A DNA stretch of 64,000 bases from Bacteroidota bacterium (GCA_023441805.1 JAEZNO010000001.1:124001-188000), one strand, 5' to 3'. Shown: positions 18,301 through 27,139, counted from the first letter of the stretch. Translations and numbers: made by a program. Notes: a model not told the origin generated them from the sequence alone.

Positions 18301-18425
18301 TCAGGTATTTTCACCTCTGGTAATAATGAAACAGGTAACAAACCGGCCGTTATTAATCCTACAATCACAATAGCGATAAAAGAAATGATTACAGCAATGG
18401 GCCTTTCTACCAGGTAACGTACCAT
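15339..18425 (-). CDS. RND efflux pump, inner-membrane subunit (active type)
   Basis: This is a 1028-aa proton-driven exporter of the RND superfamily. Its order is TM1 (after MVRYLVERPIAV), a periplasmic porter domain, TM2-6, a second periplasmic domain, and TM7-12. The TM4 motif GMMIDNSIVVIDN near residue 401 keeps the proton-relay aspartate, although the second Asp of the AcrB pair is Asn, as in many Bacteroidota pumps. TM10 reads GGIIINDSILKID. It starts 2 bases after the stop of the other pump subunit and ends the adaptor-pump-pump operon. No outer-membrane TolC-like gene is present, so the channel must be supplied from elsewhere. Confidence 0.9.
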   Translation of the reverse strand: MVRYLVERPIAVIISFIAIVIVGLITAGLLPVSLLPEVKIPEITVYVSHPNTSAIDLERTIVSGIRARLQQLPGLEDITSETRDNNAIIRLKFEYGTNTDFSFIEVNDKVDAAMAGLPREVRRPKIIKASTTDLPVFLLNLSLKGESGNNEEQFDQLSNFAETVIRRRIEQLNSVAFADITGLSSPGLYIIPNTPKMLSMDVSINDLIFALDQNNTSISGIIVREGQLQYSLMFRNELRTVDDVKNLIINVHGSPVLLCELADVAIRAQDPQGLYLSQGKRAVCMALIKSSGSKIETMRDEVKTLITQLVNEYPEIEFETSQDQSFLLTYTIDNLKSNLIQGAFLAILILFLFIRNYRSPLLIALTLPVTLIISLFFFYLFGISINIVSLSGLILGVGMMIDNSIVVIDNIIQHKERGENQLMAITKGTNEVISPMISSTLTSCAIFIPLIFLSGIAGALFYDQAIAIAIGQGISLLVSITLTPTLFHLVHRHEHKHNEIKFLNRFKLFELENKYERGFDFIFRHQWITMVVLLMILAGGYLAFTKIDKRQLPSLPQEETILDIDWNENIHPLENSHRIKKLLTQAGKDILQSNAFIGEQQFVLNRDLDMSAYECQLYLKASTSKNIEEVEKNLKTFLTSHYPDASFSFKAPENPFTKLFSGNEGRLTARLIGENNDTPIPLKDVQSISSEITKYTSIPSDGIPIRSQYLIRAKPDMLFNYNVDHNEVLSELRTAFNNNITSDLKAVDRYIPIIIGSEPVTMQSALNTLFISNRSGQKIPLKLLVSVEVASDYRTIYGGPEGVYVPVNIQAAANKTQGIINEVENIVHKKQGIEVGFSGSYFSNRKLISEMVIIILISVLLLFFILAAQFESLTIPWVVLVELPIDIAFAAIILWLAGNSINAMSMIGFVVMGGIIINDSILKIDTINQLRREGMDLIPAIHEGGRRRLKPIIMTALVTVIALLPQMFGTDMGAKLQLPLSLTMLAGMTAGTLVSLWIIPLLYYQTIVVGLKIKKIAGRKNKKQAIIN

Positions 18426-18427
18426 AA

Positions 18428-21400
18428 TTACAGCTTTATCGGTTTATTTGTGAACGAATTTTCTTCCTTATTTTTGAGATCCATCTTCAAAATAACTGGA
18501 AGAAAGAGAACAATAAGTGGGACTAAAAGCAACAGCCCCCCTATAGTGCCCGCTGCAAAAGCAGTCCAGAAACTTGTAAATGTATCAAAAAGCAAAAAAG
18601 GAAGCAAGCCCGCAACTATTGAAAGTATTGTTAAAAGCAGTGGTGCGATTTTAGAATTGAATGCCTTTACATAATTCTTAAGTGGGTTGTGCTTGTCGTA
18701 TTTTCTTATTTGATTAAGATCGTTTAAAATATATATTACCATGTTTGCCGACAATCCGCTAAGGAGAATAAGAGATGCATAACCACCGACATCAAAAGGA
18801 ATTTCAAAATAATAGAAGGTGAAAAGTGCCCCAATAAACGAAATCGGAACTATGCATATGACCACGAAGGGTTGACTCAGAGATTCAAATAAAATGGCTG
18901 AAATAGCCCATATTATAACAATAACTAAGGCGATCAACCAATACTGAATTGGCTTACTTCCAAACATCCAAAAGTAATCGTATTTCGGAATTTCAGCTTT
19001 GAAACCAAGTGGTAATCTTCCTTTAAATTTATTTGTTTCTCTCACTAAAACCCTTTTTGCTAATTCATCCGGCCCTATAAAATTGTATGCCAGTCTTATC
19101 ATGTACGATTGATTCTTCTTATAAATGTTTCCATCTACACGCATTGTAGTTAGCTTAGATGCTTCCTCCGGACGCAGTTTAATTGAATCATTTCCAATGG
19201 CAGTGTGCATAAACTGCCAGAAATCAAAAGTACTCAGATCACTGGCAAAAAAACTTACAGGAGTATAGCCTCTATCGCTGGTAATCATTGTATGGGCAGT
19301 TGCACCGGTATGGTATTTTTGCATTGAAGCTACATATTCATTGTATTGGATGCCGGCATTTGCGAGCATACTTTTATTGATGAGTAAGCCCTTTTCATCA
19401 AGTGTGGCTGTTTGCAAAAAAACATCATTTCCACTGAATATTGCAATGTCCCTTATCCGGGGATTATGACTTAGAGTATCACTGAACTCATGAGCCAATG
19501 AAACCAGTTGACGGTAATCAAAACCACTAATCTGTACTTGAGATGAACGCCAGCCCTCAGTAAGCTCATTGCTGAACGATTCGTTTCGCATATAAATACC
19601 AAAATCGGCACCTGCAAATTCGTTTGCTTTCTGTATCAGAAAACTTTTTACTTCAGCAGGTAAAGCTGAATTTTGAGTTTCCTTTTTAAAATATACTATA
19701 ATGCTGGCATCCTGAGGGCTGTTAACGTACGACTGAAATTGCCGTATCCCTTCAAATCTGCCAAGGTAGTTCTCCATCCTTAAGCATACTTCGTTAAGCT
19801 GGACAATTGTTGTACCCGTTGGCAGTGAAACGCGCATATATAACGTTGTTTCTCCTGATGGTTGGTAAGAACCGTTCCCATCTGACACATGCTGCATAAA
19901 CAATCGCAATATTCCGCCTGTAGTCTTTTCAATTGGCATTCGTAAATGTTCCCTGTAAAAATTACTGCCTAACGTACTATTGTAAACTTTAGCAAAAGTG
20001 GTTTTCTTTTCAATTGAGAATGGCAGAAGATAAGTGGGTAATCCAAATATAAATATTAATAAAACTATAATGGTATATCGCCAATGGTGGGCAAATTTAA
20101 TGTATGCCCCATAGAGACTTGAAAACACTGCTATTCGTTTTACCCTTCTGTGTGATCTGAGCTTTTCGCTTTGTCTTATGCTGAGTCCGGTTAAAAGTGA
20201 AGGGATAAAAAACGAAGTGATTAAAAGTGAAACTGACAGGTTAATTATGGTTACCATTGCAAAGTCAATCAGATTAACCTGATCATGATCATCAAGAAAA
20301 AAAACAACCACAAGTGCGCCCAGTGTGGTTAAGGTAGCCCCCAGTAATGGCATGTAAAACCTGAGTGATTTACGTTCCAGCAGGTAATCGGCCATAATTA
20401 CATAATTACCTATTATAATGCCAATACTTACAGTGATACCCGCAATTGAAACAAGGTGAATTTCAACATGAAAGAGATAATAGAAGATACAAGCAATTGA
20501 AATGTTAATTGCAAGACTTATTATAATAAAGAGCATATACTTCCAACTACGCTGAACTAGTAGTATGAAGAGAAAAAGCAACATTAATGCAGCAATAAGA
20601 CGAAGTGCGGTTTTATCTATCTCCTTATGCAGATAGTCGCTTGAATTATACATTTGAATCAATTGCCATCCATCAGGTAGTGAGACCTGTATATCATGCT
20701 CAGCTTTTTCAACATCTTTGGCAAGAGCAAGCTGATTGGAGTTTTGTGCCGCATAAATGTTTATTGAAACGGTATTCTTGCCATTTATCCTAAAGTAATT
20801 TAAAGGCTGTTGTTCTGTAATTTCAAGTTGTGCAACCTCCCCAAACCTCACAATTTTATTTCCAATAATTCGAACAGGTATGTCCTTCCAGGAATTAATC
20901 AGATCGGTTTCATCTGAATACGAAATTACTACCGGTGTAGCGTGCAACCCTTTAGTCGTTATATTATCACCTGATACACCTACACCTGTTTTTTGTTGCC
21001 ACTGATTCAAAGAAAGTGCAAGATCATTAGGTGAAATGCCATATTGGTTGAGTAGTTCGTGGTTGTATGTGAACTTCCACTCATAAGGAGTAGCTCCGTA
21101 TGTTTCAATTCCAGAGACTGACTTTATCCGACTGAAAGCTCTTTTTATCGAATTATCAGCATATTCCCGAAGTTTGTGTGAAGAAGCATTACCAGTAAGT
21201 GTATATGAAACAAGCAATTCCTTATTGCTTTTTTTGTCTCTGCCAGAATTAATTTCAGGATACCCCACCTGTTGTGGCAAATGTTGCCAGACATCCTTTA
21301 TAACTGAAAGAATTTGAAAACGAAGTGTTTCAATATTACTTTCCTCTTCGGTTTCAATAATGATACTTCCATACCCAAAACTGCTGTTAGATTCAATCTG

Positions 21401-21643
21401 CCTGACACCGTTCATGGTTGCTAAGGCACCTTCAAGCACAGAAGTAACTTCATGCTCAACCACTTGTGGGGCAGCACCCGGATAAACAAAACTAACGGTG
21501 AGAGACTTGGATTCACGACCTGGATTAAGCTTAACAGTTAGCCTGGGAATAAGTGCAAGTCCACATACAGCAAACAAAACAAAAAGCATATTCACTTTAA
21601 ATGAACTATAATGCTTTATTACTTTATCGTTGCTGTCCTTCAA
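18428..21643 (-). CDS. RND efflux pump subunit lacking proton-relay residues
   Basis: This is a second RND protein of about 1071 aa with the same 12-TM, two-porter-domain plan. The TTG at 21643 is chosen: it starts 7 bases after the adaptor stop and leads straight into the usual RND N-terminus (KVIKHYSSFKVNMLFVLFAV). Another TTG at 21694 would overlap the adaptor gene and add an unrelated lead. The TM4 motif is SIGIIIGNYVIMADY (near residue 412), with Gly where the relay Asp should be. TM10 reads GLSANMVIYIL, with Asn where AcrB has Lys940. It is therefore probably a non-translocating partner that assembles with the downstream pump, as inferred for heteromeric RND systems. Confidence 0.85.
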   Translation of the reverse strand: MKDSNDKVIKHYSSFKVNMLFVLFAVCGLALIPRLTVKLNPGRESKSLTVSFVYPGAAPQVVEHEVTSVLEGALATMNGVRQIESNSSFGYGSIIIETEEESNIETLRFQILSVIKDVWQHLPQQVGYPEINSGRDKKSNKELLVSYTLTGNASSHKLREYADNSIKRAFSRIKSVSGIETYGATPYEWKFTYNHELLNQYGISPNDLALSLNQWQQKTGVGVSGDNITTKGLHATPVVISYSDETDLINSWKDIPVRIIGNKIVRFGEVAQLEITEQQPLNYFRINGKNTVSINIYAAQNSNQLALAKDVEKAEHDIQVSLPDGWQLIQMYNSSDYLHKEIDKTALRLIAALMLLFLFILLVQRSWKYMLFIIISLAINISIACIFYYLFHVEIHLVSIAGITVSIGIIIGNYVIMADYLLERKSLRFYMPLLGATLTTLGALVVVFFLDDHDQVNLIDFAMVTIINLSVSLLITSFFIPSLLTGLSIRQSEKLRSHRRVKRIAVFSSLYGAYIKFAHHWRYTIIVLLIFIFGLPTYLLPFSIEKKTTFAKVYNSTLGSNFYREHLRMPIEKTTGGILRLFMQHVSDGNGSYQPSGETTLYMRVSLPTGTTIVQLNEVCLRMENYLGRFEGIRQFQSYVNSPQDASIIVYFKKETQNSALPAEVKSFLIQKANEFAGADFGIYMRNESFSNELTEGWRSSQVQISGFDYRQLVSLAHEFSDTLSHNPRIRDIAIFSGNDVFLQTATLDEKGLLINKSMLANAGIQYNEYVASMQKYHTGATAHTMITSDRGYTPVSFFASDLSTFDFWQFMHTAIGNDSIKLRPEEASKLTTMRVDGNIYKKNQSYMIRLAYNFIGPDELAKRVLVRETNKFKGRLPLGFKAEIPKYDYFWMFGSKPIQYWLIALVIVIIWAISAILFESLSQPFVVICIVPISFIGALFTFYYFEIPFDVGGYASLILLSGLSANMVIYILNDLNQIRKYDKHNPLKNYVKAFNSKIAPLLLTILSIVAGLLPFLLFDTFTSFWTAFAAGTIGGLLLLVPLIVLFLPVILKMDLKNKEENSFTNKPIKL

Positions 21644-21650
21644 AATTGAG

Positions 21651-22730
21651 TTATTTTGCCTGCCCCGAAACAAGTACAGGAGCCATATGACCAATGGTGA
21701 GATTATTGCTCACAATAACATGCTGTCCTGGTTTTAGGCCTTCTGTTATAGTATATTGTGTACTATTTTCATAACCGGTAGTAACATAGTTCCAAATGGC
21801 GTGACCATCTTCAATAGTAAAAACCACCTGACGATTCTGCCTGGCCAGAACTGCAGATTTAGGTACAACAATCTGATCAGTAATTACTTTTTTCACTACA
21901 ACTTTAACCTTCATACCGTCAATGAGCAATCCTTTTGGATTCGGAATAAGAGCAGAAACACTGAGTGTTCCGTAATTGCTGAGCATTTGATCAGCACATT
22001 CAATTTTACCACTAAAACTCCCCGGCATGGCCACAGGCAATACTTCAATGGCCATTCCCGGCTTAATAAGTGTTGCATCCTGTTCAAGCACATCAAAATT
22101 AACCATCATATCACGGGTATCCAGCAAAGTGCAGAAGTTCTTATATTCAGTTGTAGGAGTAAAAGATCTAGCTGTTAATCCCGCGACCATTCCGTTAACC
22201 GGAGCAGTAATTCTTGTATTCGCAAGTTCATTTCGCGCCTTGTTCAATTCTAGAATAGCCTGTGACAAGCCTGAGCGAAGCATAGCCCCCTCTTTAACAT
22301 TCTTCGGAATTCTTGCTGTATCTTCAATTCTGTAACCTGTGACTAATAACTGGTCATTATAATTAATTAGGGCAAGTTTATAGTTAACCTCCGACTGTGA
22401 TAGAACCTGCTTTTGTTTATAGTCATCAATAAGTGCAAGTGTTTGTCCTTTAGTCACCCACTGTCCATTCTTTACCAGCACACTAACCAGGTTACCGTGA
22501 ACTTCAAAAGGGACAATTGCTTTTTGAGATGCCAGTAAATAACCGTTACACCAAGTTTCAAGAGTAAAGGATGAATTTTTTACTATGATATCCTCAACTC
22601 CAACAGTGTCATTGGCACTTTTATTTATTGGTAATGTATTACCAGAATTCAGGTCATTATTCTTGTTTGTATTACAGGCAAAGATTATCATCAATAAAAG
22701 CAAAAACAAACAATGATTACCTCTTAACAT
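21651..22730 (-). CDS. RND periplasmic adaptor lipoprotein (membrane fusion protein)
   Basis: This is a 359-aa adaptor joining the pump to an outer-membrane channel. A lipoprotein signal with lipobox IFAC (about Cys19) is followed by a lipoyl/barrel-sandwich half (VLVKNGQWVTKGQTLALID), a short helical hairpin (about 125-170), the second lipoyl half (RITAPVNGMVAGL), a beta barrel and a membrane-proximal domain (TEGLKPGQHVIVSNN). It is the first gene of the three-gene operon. The short hairpin suggests a metal- or small-drug-type adaptor; the substrate cannot be told. Confidence 0.9.
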   Translation of the reverse strand: MLRGNHCLFLLLLMIIFACNTNKNNDLNSGNTLPINKSANDTVGVEDIIVKNSSFTLETWCNGYLLASQKAIVPFEVHGNLVSVLVKNGQWVTKGQTLALIDDYKQKQVLSQSEVNYKLALINYNDQLLVTGYRIEDTARIPKNVKEGAMLRSGLSQAILELNKARNELANTRITAPVNGMVAGLTARSFTPTTEYKNFCTLLDTRDMMVNFDVLEQDATLIKPGMAIEVLPVAMPGSFSGKIECADQMLSNYGTLSVSALIPNPKGLLIDGMKVKVVVKKVITDQIVVPKSAVLARQNRQVVFTIEDGHAIWNYVTTGYENSTQYTITEGLKPGQHVIVSNNLTIGHMAPVLVSGQAK

Positions 22731-22778
22731 GTTTATGGAAAGACTAATTAAAAATACACTATAAAGGTAAGAATTTAC

Positions 22779-23393
22779 TTATATGTTGATTAATTTCTTT
22801 GCAGCAAAATTAAGGTAATGCTTAATAGAAATTGTATCTCCTTCTTCTGGAATAAAAACATTATGAGTTGTCAAATTTTGATCAAAAATAAAGAAATAAG
22901 GCATATTTAATGTGTCTGGAGGAAGTCCAATCTCCTTTATGTTATAGATTGGGAAATTAATTCGGTTTACTCTCTTGAATTGATATAAGTAAGTTGGTTC
23001 CCTGTAATAACCCAAAAGTAAAGTGTTATTAACATTAAATGAGCTATCAGAAAGAAGTGACGAAATAATGATATCAACGCATGATTGGCAATTTAATTCT
23101 GAATATCTCAAAATTAACGTTGGTTTTGATACAATACTATTTAAATTGGAAAAAGAATCATTTTCATTTTGAATCCGGAGTTCTCCCTTAAGTTTTGCAT
23201 CATCTGATATTACTTGATACGTCAAATTTTTCTTTTGATTCTGATAGATCATCTCCATATTTAAATTAGAGTTAATTGATCGTAATCTAACCTCAGAATT
23301 ATTCCAAAAGAAACGACTGTAAATCAAAATTATAATAAGTAGAACATTTAATAGGATCATACTTAAAAGTATCACTCGATTTTCATTCTTCAT
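22779..23393 (-). CDS. Membrane-anchored thioredoxin-like protein
   Basis: This is a 204-aa protein with one N-terminal TM helix (about 7-27) and a periplasmic domain. ILRYSELNCQSC has a Cys-x-x-Cys at the place of the thioredoxin active site, and NMPYFFIFDQN matches the cis-proline strand region. It lacks the WCxxC tryptophan. It belongs with the next two minus-strand genes (beta-propeller and NVEALA-like peptide), a grouping seen in Bacteroidota. A role in thiol handling of the secreted Cys-containing partner is inference. Confidence 0.65.
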   Translation of the reverse strand: MKNENRVILLSMILLNVLLIIILIYSRFFWNNSEVRLRSINSNLNMEMIYQNQKKNLTYQVISDDAKLKGELRIQNENDSFSNLNSIVSKPTLILRYSELNCQSCVDIIISSLLSDSSFNVNNTLLLGYYREPTYLYQFKRVNRINFPIYNIKEIGLPPDTLNMPYFFIFDQNLTTHNVFIPEEGDTISIKHYLNFAAKKLINI

Positions 23394-23416
23394 GCTTGTT
23401 CTTTCTAAGTGACTAC

Positions 23417-24610
23417 TTATTCTTTAATTGTCATCTTCATTATAACAGGGTTATCAGTTTCTTTTACACTTTGTAATTTTTCAAGTAGTTTAATACGACG
23501 TTCTTCTGATATAAAAGAGCACTTATTTAATCCTCGTTTCATACAGTCAGTAATTAGAAACGATTCTTTTGCTGAGATCATTTGATTATTATAAGAACTG
23601 AATATGATGCCAGGATAAAATAGATTTTCCGAAGGCTTTACAGCTATGACATAACTTTTGCCAGTTGTTTTTTCAATTAACAAATTACAATATTTTTCGT
23701 CTATAGGATTTGGGAATAAGAGACTTAAATAATTCCCGTTTTTTACTGCAAACATTAATTCGCCAACAAGACGATTTCTATGCAAATCTGATAGTAATGC
23801 ATAAGGATCATTTACTTCATTTGATATTTTATTATTGGACTTTATTATGGAATATTTACCAAAATCAATAGCTATTTCAGGTTGAAGACCGTTAGCCGTA
23901 ATTAAATATAAGGTGTCTGATCCAATTGGTGGTGTAATTATATTTTCTTGGTTTGACTGATTAAATCTGCTCATTTTGGAACTAAAATATGATCGAATAA
24001 AAAAAGAATTCAATTCATTACTTTGTGAATTAACCTCATAAAGTAGCCTTTCAGGAGTGCCACTTAAAGAACTGTAGCCAAATCTGTCCATCCAATAGAA
24101 TGAGGAACCATTTTCTATTTGAAAATTAATCGGTTTTACAGCATTACCGTTGATTGCGGCTTGAAATTCTGAAGTGAATTCTAATGCATGATACATAAGA
24201 ATTTTACCTCCTTCCGCTAGAATATAAAGATTATTATCTTCATCAATGCAGAAATCATGAATTTTTATCGCTTCCCCGGGCCCTTTTCCGTTTTTGGGTA
24301 AGTTTTTAATAAAGTTTCCTTCATTATCAAAAATAATTACTCTATTTTTATCCAATATGTAGATATATCTTTTATCTAGAGTAAGCTTATTAATTTGCGT
24401 GATTATTGAGCCATCAGTAGATTCAAGAATAGTAAAATCAACGTCTTTCAATAGAAGTTCCCATGAATCAGGGCTTTCAATTTTTTCGATGTTAGGTTTG
24501 ATTGCAATTATATCTCTGTGTTGCTTTTTTTCCGGTTGTACGCAACTATTTTGCAAAAAAAGCCATACTATGTATATTAGAAGTGAGTATTTATCGTATT
24601 TCTTATACAT
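23417..24610 (-). CDS. 6-bladed beta-propeller lipoprotein
   Basis: This is a 397-aa secreted protein. The signal peptide ends at a lipobox-like LQNSC (about Cys23), followed by repeated blade strands such as YIYILDKNRVIIFDNEGNFI and NNLYILAEGGKILMY, with KNGKGPGEAIKIHDFCID typical of the Bacteroidota 6-bladed beta-propeller family. These proteins are often encoded beside NVEALA peptides and thioredoxin-like proteins, as here, and their role is unknown. It ends 23 bases before the start of the thioredoxin-like gene, suggesting one transcript. Confidence 0.75.
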   Translation of the reverse strand: MYKKYDKYSLLIYIVWLFLQNSCVQPEKKQHRDIIAIKPNIEKIESPDSWELLLKDVDFTILESTDGSIITQINKLTLDKRYIYILDKNRVIIFDNEGNFIKNLPKNGKGPGEAIKIHDFCIDEDNNLYILAEGGKILMYHALEFTSEFQAAINGNAVKPINFQIENGSSFYWMDRFGYSSLSGTPERLLYEVNSQSNELNSFFIRSYFSSKMSRFNQSNQENIITPPIGSDTLYLITANGLQPEIAIDFGKYSIIKSNNKISNEVNDPYALLSDLHRNRLVGELMFAVKNGNYLSLLFPNPIDEKYCNLLIEKTTGKSYVIAVKPSENLFYPGIIFSSYNNQMISAKESFLITDCMKRGLNKCSFISEERRIKLLEKLQSVKETDNPVIMKMTIKE

Positions 24611-24681
24611 TCTCTATAAATTAGGTTTGTGTTGTTATGCTGAAGTAAAGGCAGTACTTTTGGTCTGCCTTTACAATAGAT

Positions 24682-24924
24682 TTAATCCATTGGGTCATAA
24701 ATTCCCCAGGTACAATCTTGTTCCAAGCAAGTAACCCAATGATTGCCAACAAAACAGCTGTGTTCTCTGTAATTAGGACTTGGCACTCCATTGACTCTAC
24801 ACATCAACCACTCATCATCCCACGCTTTTATTAAATCCGCTCTAACACTTGGAAGATTGAATGTGAACAGTAGTGTTATAATTATTGCATTTAAGCTAAC
24901 TAATGATATAATGAGCTTTTTCAT
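24682..24924 (-). CDS. NVEALA-like small secreted protein
   Basis: This is an 80-aa precursor. Residues 1-28 form a signal/TM segment (MKKLIISLVSLNAIIITLLF), followed by VRADLIKA, which resembles a degenerate form of the ANVEALA motif that names the family. A mature part with four cysteines follows (CRV, CFV, TCLEQDC). It leads a minus-strand group with the beta-propeller and thioredoxin-like genes. Products of this family are exported small proteins of unknown function. The assignment rests on size, motif and neighbours. Confidence 0.6.
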   Translation of the reverse strand: MKKLIISLVSLNAIIITLLFTFNLPSVRADLIKAWDDEWLMCRVNGVPSPNYREHSCFVGNHWVTCLEQDCTWGIYDPMD

Positions 24925-24956
24925 CTCGATGATTTTTTGTTTATTAATATGTTGCT

Positions 24957-25058
24957 TTAAAATGGATTAACTGATCCAAATATCACGGAGGCACATCCAC
25001 AACCACAAACCGGGCATAAAGCCTTAAGCTCAAAAAGAGGTTGAGATGTGCTAAAATA
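24957..25058 (-). pseudogene. Cys-rich peptide remnant upstream of the NVEALA-like gene
   Basis: A frame between two stops encodes FELKALCPVCGCGCASVIFG and ends NPF. It has no start codon, and a TAA closes it just upstream. FELKAL resembles the NVEALA motif, and the tight CPVCGCGC cluster looks like a mature Cys-rich peptide. It reads on the same strand as the intact 80-aa gene. I interpret it as the C-terminal part of a decayed second copy, but the frame is short and chance cannot be excluded. Confidence 0.35.
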
Positions 25059-25363
25059 TTATTAAGTGTTTTTATTAGCGGGATTACCCCCCCCCATATC
25101 ACTTTAATAATCGTGATAACAAGTGAGAAGCCAAAGTTTATCAATATATCTGATAATATGCATCTTGAAATTTTGAAGCTAATATAAGGAAAAATATTAA
25201 AATGTCAATACATAGGCTATATTATTTCTTCTATAATGATGGGCTTCGATATATTACTTATGACGTGGTAAGAATAAGAATGCTAGTTTATGTCGCTTTT
25301 TTACAATTTTGAAATATACGATGGCAGTAATTTTGCTTCATCAAAACAATAAATAATTAAACA
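25059..25363. other. Intergenic region with a C9 tract
   Basis: No gene is visible. It contains a run of nine cytosines (25087-25095), unusual in this A+T-rich context, and a TAATTTTG -7 box at 25328-25335 that fits the VOC gene start at 25364. The rest is A+T-rich without clear hairpins. Confidence 0.5.
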
Positions 25364-25723
25364 ATGAAAAACTTAATCTCATGGGTTGAAATCCCATCAA
25401 TTGATTTTAAAAGAGCAGTGAGTTTCTACAGTAAAGTTTTGGGAACTGAGTTGCAGGTTTTTGAATGTGAAACTGAGAAAATGGCCTGTTTCCCAACCGG
25501 TGAAGGCGCTATCTTTGAGGCCGAAGGGTATAAACCATCCACTGATGGTGTGATAGTAAGTCTCAATACCGGAAACGATCTTGATGGTGCAATTCAAAGA
25601 GTCCAACAAAATGGTGGTACCATCGTAATTCCTAAGACTAAAATCGAAGCAGAAGGAAGAGGTTATTTCTCTATCTTTATTGATCCGGAAGGCAATAAAT
25701 TAGGTCTGTACGGAGATAATTAA
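25364..25723 (+). CDS. VOC (glyoxalase/bleomycin-resistance-like) protein
   Basis: This is a 119-aa protein of the vicinal-oxygen-chelate fold with two beta-alpha-beta-beta-beta modules: ISWVEIPSIDFKRAVSFYSKVLG (1-27), then a second half ending YFSIFIDPEGNKLGLYG. This subgroup is like the PhnB/glyoxalase relatives of unknown substrate. The glyoxalase I metal ligands are not fully conserved: no His is seen at the first-strand position. It lies 48 bases upstream of an AraC-type regulator on the same strand, which may control it. Confidence 0.85.
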   Translation: MKNLISWVEIPSIDFKRAVSFYSKVLGTELQVFECETEKMACFPTGEGAIFEAEGYKPSTDGVIVSLNTGNDLDGAIQRVQQNGGTIVIPKTKIEAEGRGYFSIFIDPEGNKLGLYGDN

Positions 25724-25771
25724 TATTCATCCGGAACGGACTTGAGATTTTAATTTAAAACATTCCAAAAG

Positions 25772-26581
25772 GTGAGCTTCCATTTCGCCAAACCATCATG
25801 GCCTCTGTCGCTTTTTATTAAGCAATATTGGGCTCTTGAAAATTGTATTCCTGATAACCAGGAACATATTCAGCGGATAATACCTAGCGGATTGCCGGAG
25901 CTCACCTTTTATCATAACAACAGACCCAAATCTCTCGATTCAGAGAAGTCAATAAATGAAAACTCAATTATCTGCGGGCATCTTAAGGGATTTTATGATA
26001 TCTCTATAACAGGTTCATTGTCAATGTTTGCTGTTTCATTCATGCCTATGGGATTGAGGATGTTTTTTAGAATTCCGGCTGATGAGTTCTTTAACTTAAA
26101 TGTTCCACTAAGATACATTGTGGATGATTTCTCCGACCGCTTGGAAGATGCTCTGTTTAATGCCGGTACATTTGAAGAAAAGGTAGAAATTACCGAAAAG
26201 TTCTTTTTTTATCTTCTATCAAAAGCTCCTGAATCCTATGAGCTTAAACGAATTACAAATACTGTACAATTAATTAAGAATCACAAAGGATCAATCCCAA
26301 TAGATGATCTTTCAAGTGCAGCCTGTGTAGGAAGAAAACAGTTTGAGCGTATTTTTTCAGAGTATATCGGTGTCCCACCAAAGCAATTCCTTAAAACAAT
26401 AAGATTACAAAATTCCCTTCACATTAAGCATCTGAATCCTTCAATTTCTCTTACCGAGCTATCATATCTTTCAGGCTATTATGATCAGGCCCACATGATC
26501 AACGAATACAAAACCTTAACCGGCATAACTCCCGGACAGTACTTTAAAGAGTGTGAACCTGTTTCTGATTTTTTTGAATAA
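25772..26581 (+). CDS. AraC-family transcriptional regulator
   Basis: This is a 269-aa regulator. The N-terminal half (about 1-150, FHFAKPSWPLSLFIKQYWAL and IPSGLPELTFYHNN) matches the DUF6597-type sensor found in Bacteroidota AraC proteins. The C-terminal half is a double helix-turn-helix (LSSAACVGRKQFERIFSEYIG, and LSYLSGYYDQAHMINEYKTLTG with the family PxxY). GTG at 25772 is used as start, giving the expected N-terminus. It is likely a local activator of the VOC gene or itself; ligand unknown. Confidence 0.88.
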   Translation: MSFHFAKPSWPLSLFIKQYWALENCIPDNQEHIQRIIPSGLPELTFYHNNRPKSLDSEKSINENSIICGHLKGFYDISITGSLSMFAVSFMPMGLRMFFRIPADEFFNLNVPLRYIVDDFSDRLEDALFNAGTFEEKVEITEKFFFYLLSKAPESYELKRITNTVQLIKNHKGSIPIDDLSSAACVGRKQFERIFSEYIGVPPKQFLKTIRLQNSLHIKHLNPSISLTELSYLSGYYDQAHMINEYKTLTGITPGQYFKECEPVSDFFE

Positions 26582-26649
26582 TTGCCAAATTTAAATCTAT
26601 AGTAAATTTATTTTATTCAGCTGAATAATTTTTACCAAATATATCTTAT

Positions 26650-27139
26650 ATTTGATTAATTAATTACGTCAGCATTGGTAAGCGTAATTCTATAGCAAAC
26701 TACAAAGGTATCAAGCTCACATGGGAGTTCAGTGATCCTAATGCACTGAGCTCTTTCAGGATACTCCGTAGTAGTGAATTCAACGCGAATTTCGAACCAT
26801 TGGTAAGATATTGACGGTAACATTAGTAAAAATGGAGCTATCGTTACAGTAAGTGTACCGGAAATCACTCCAATTGAGCCCATTGGGCTAAGCGGCTTTA
26901 TGTCAGATAACGGAGTATATTTAACCTGGGGTGAAACAGTTTATCCTGACATTGCCTCGATAAGGATATACAGATATCAACGAGGAAGTACACCCTCCCT
27001 GATAAAAACACTTTCACCGGAAATACTTGAGTATGTTGATCCCGATATTCAATCGGGCAAGCTTTATTTCTATTATCTGACGTCGGTTAATAAAGAGGGA
27101 ATTGAGTCGGGAAGGAGTGAGGAGATAGGGGTGGAGTAA
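26650..27139 (+). pseudogene. Broken fibronectin type III protein fragment
   Basis: Two plus-strand frames together encode FN3-like sequence. The first reads GIKLTWEFSDPNALSSFRIL...FEPLVRY and stops at 26811. The second, shifted by one base, continues IDGNISKNGAIVTVSVPEI...GVYLTWGETVYPDIASIRIY and ends KEGIESGRSEEIGVE. The pieces form parts of two consecutive FN3 modules separated by one frameshift. No start codon or signal peptide precedes them. This is the decayed C-terminus of a larger secreted protein whose front is gone. An 80-codon ATG frame (26900-27139) exists inside it but begins mid-domain. Confidence 0.65.

Noticed and set aside
21644..21694. Longer N-terminus of the second RND subunit from TTG 21694
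   Set aside because: It overlaps the adaptor gene by 44 bases and adds a lead without RND similarity; the TTG at 21643 fits family length and spacing.
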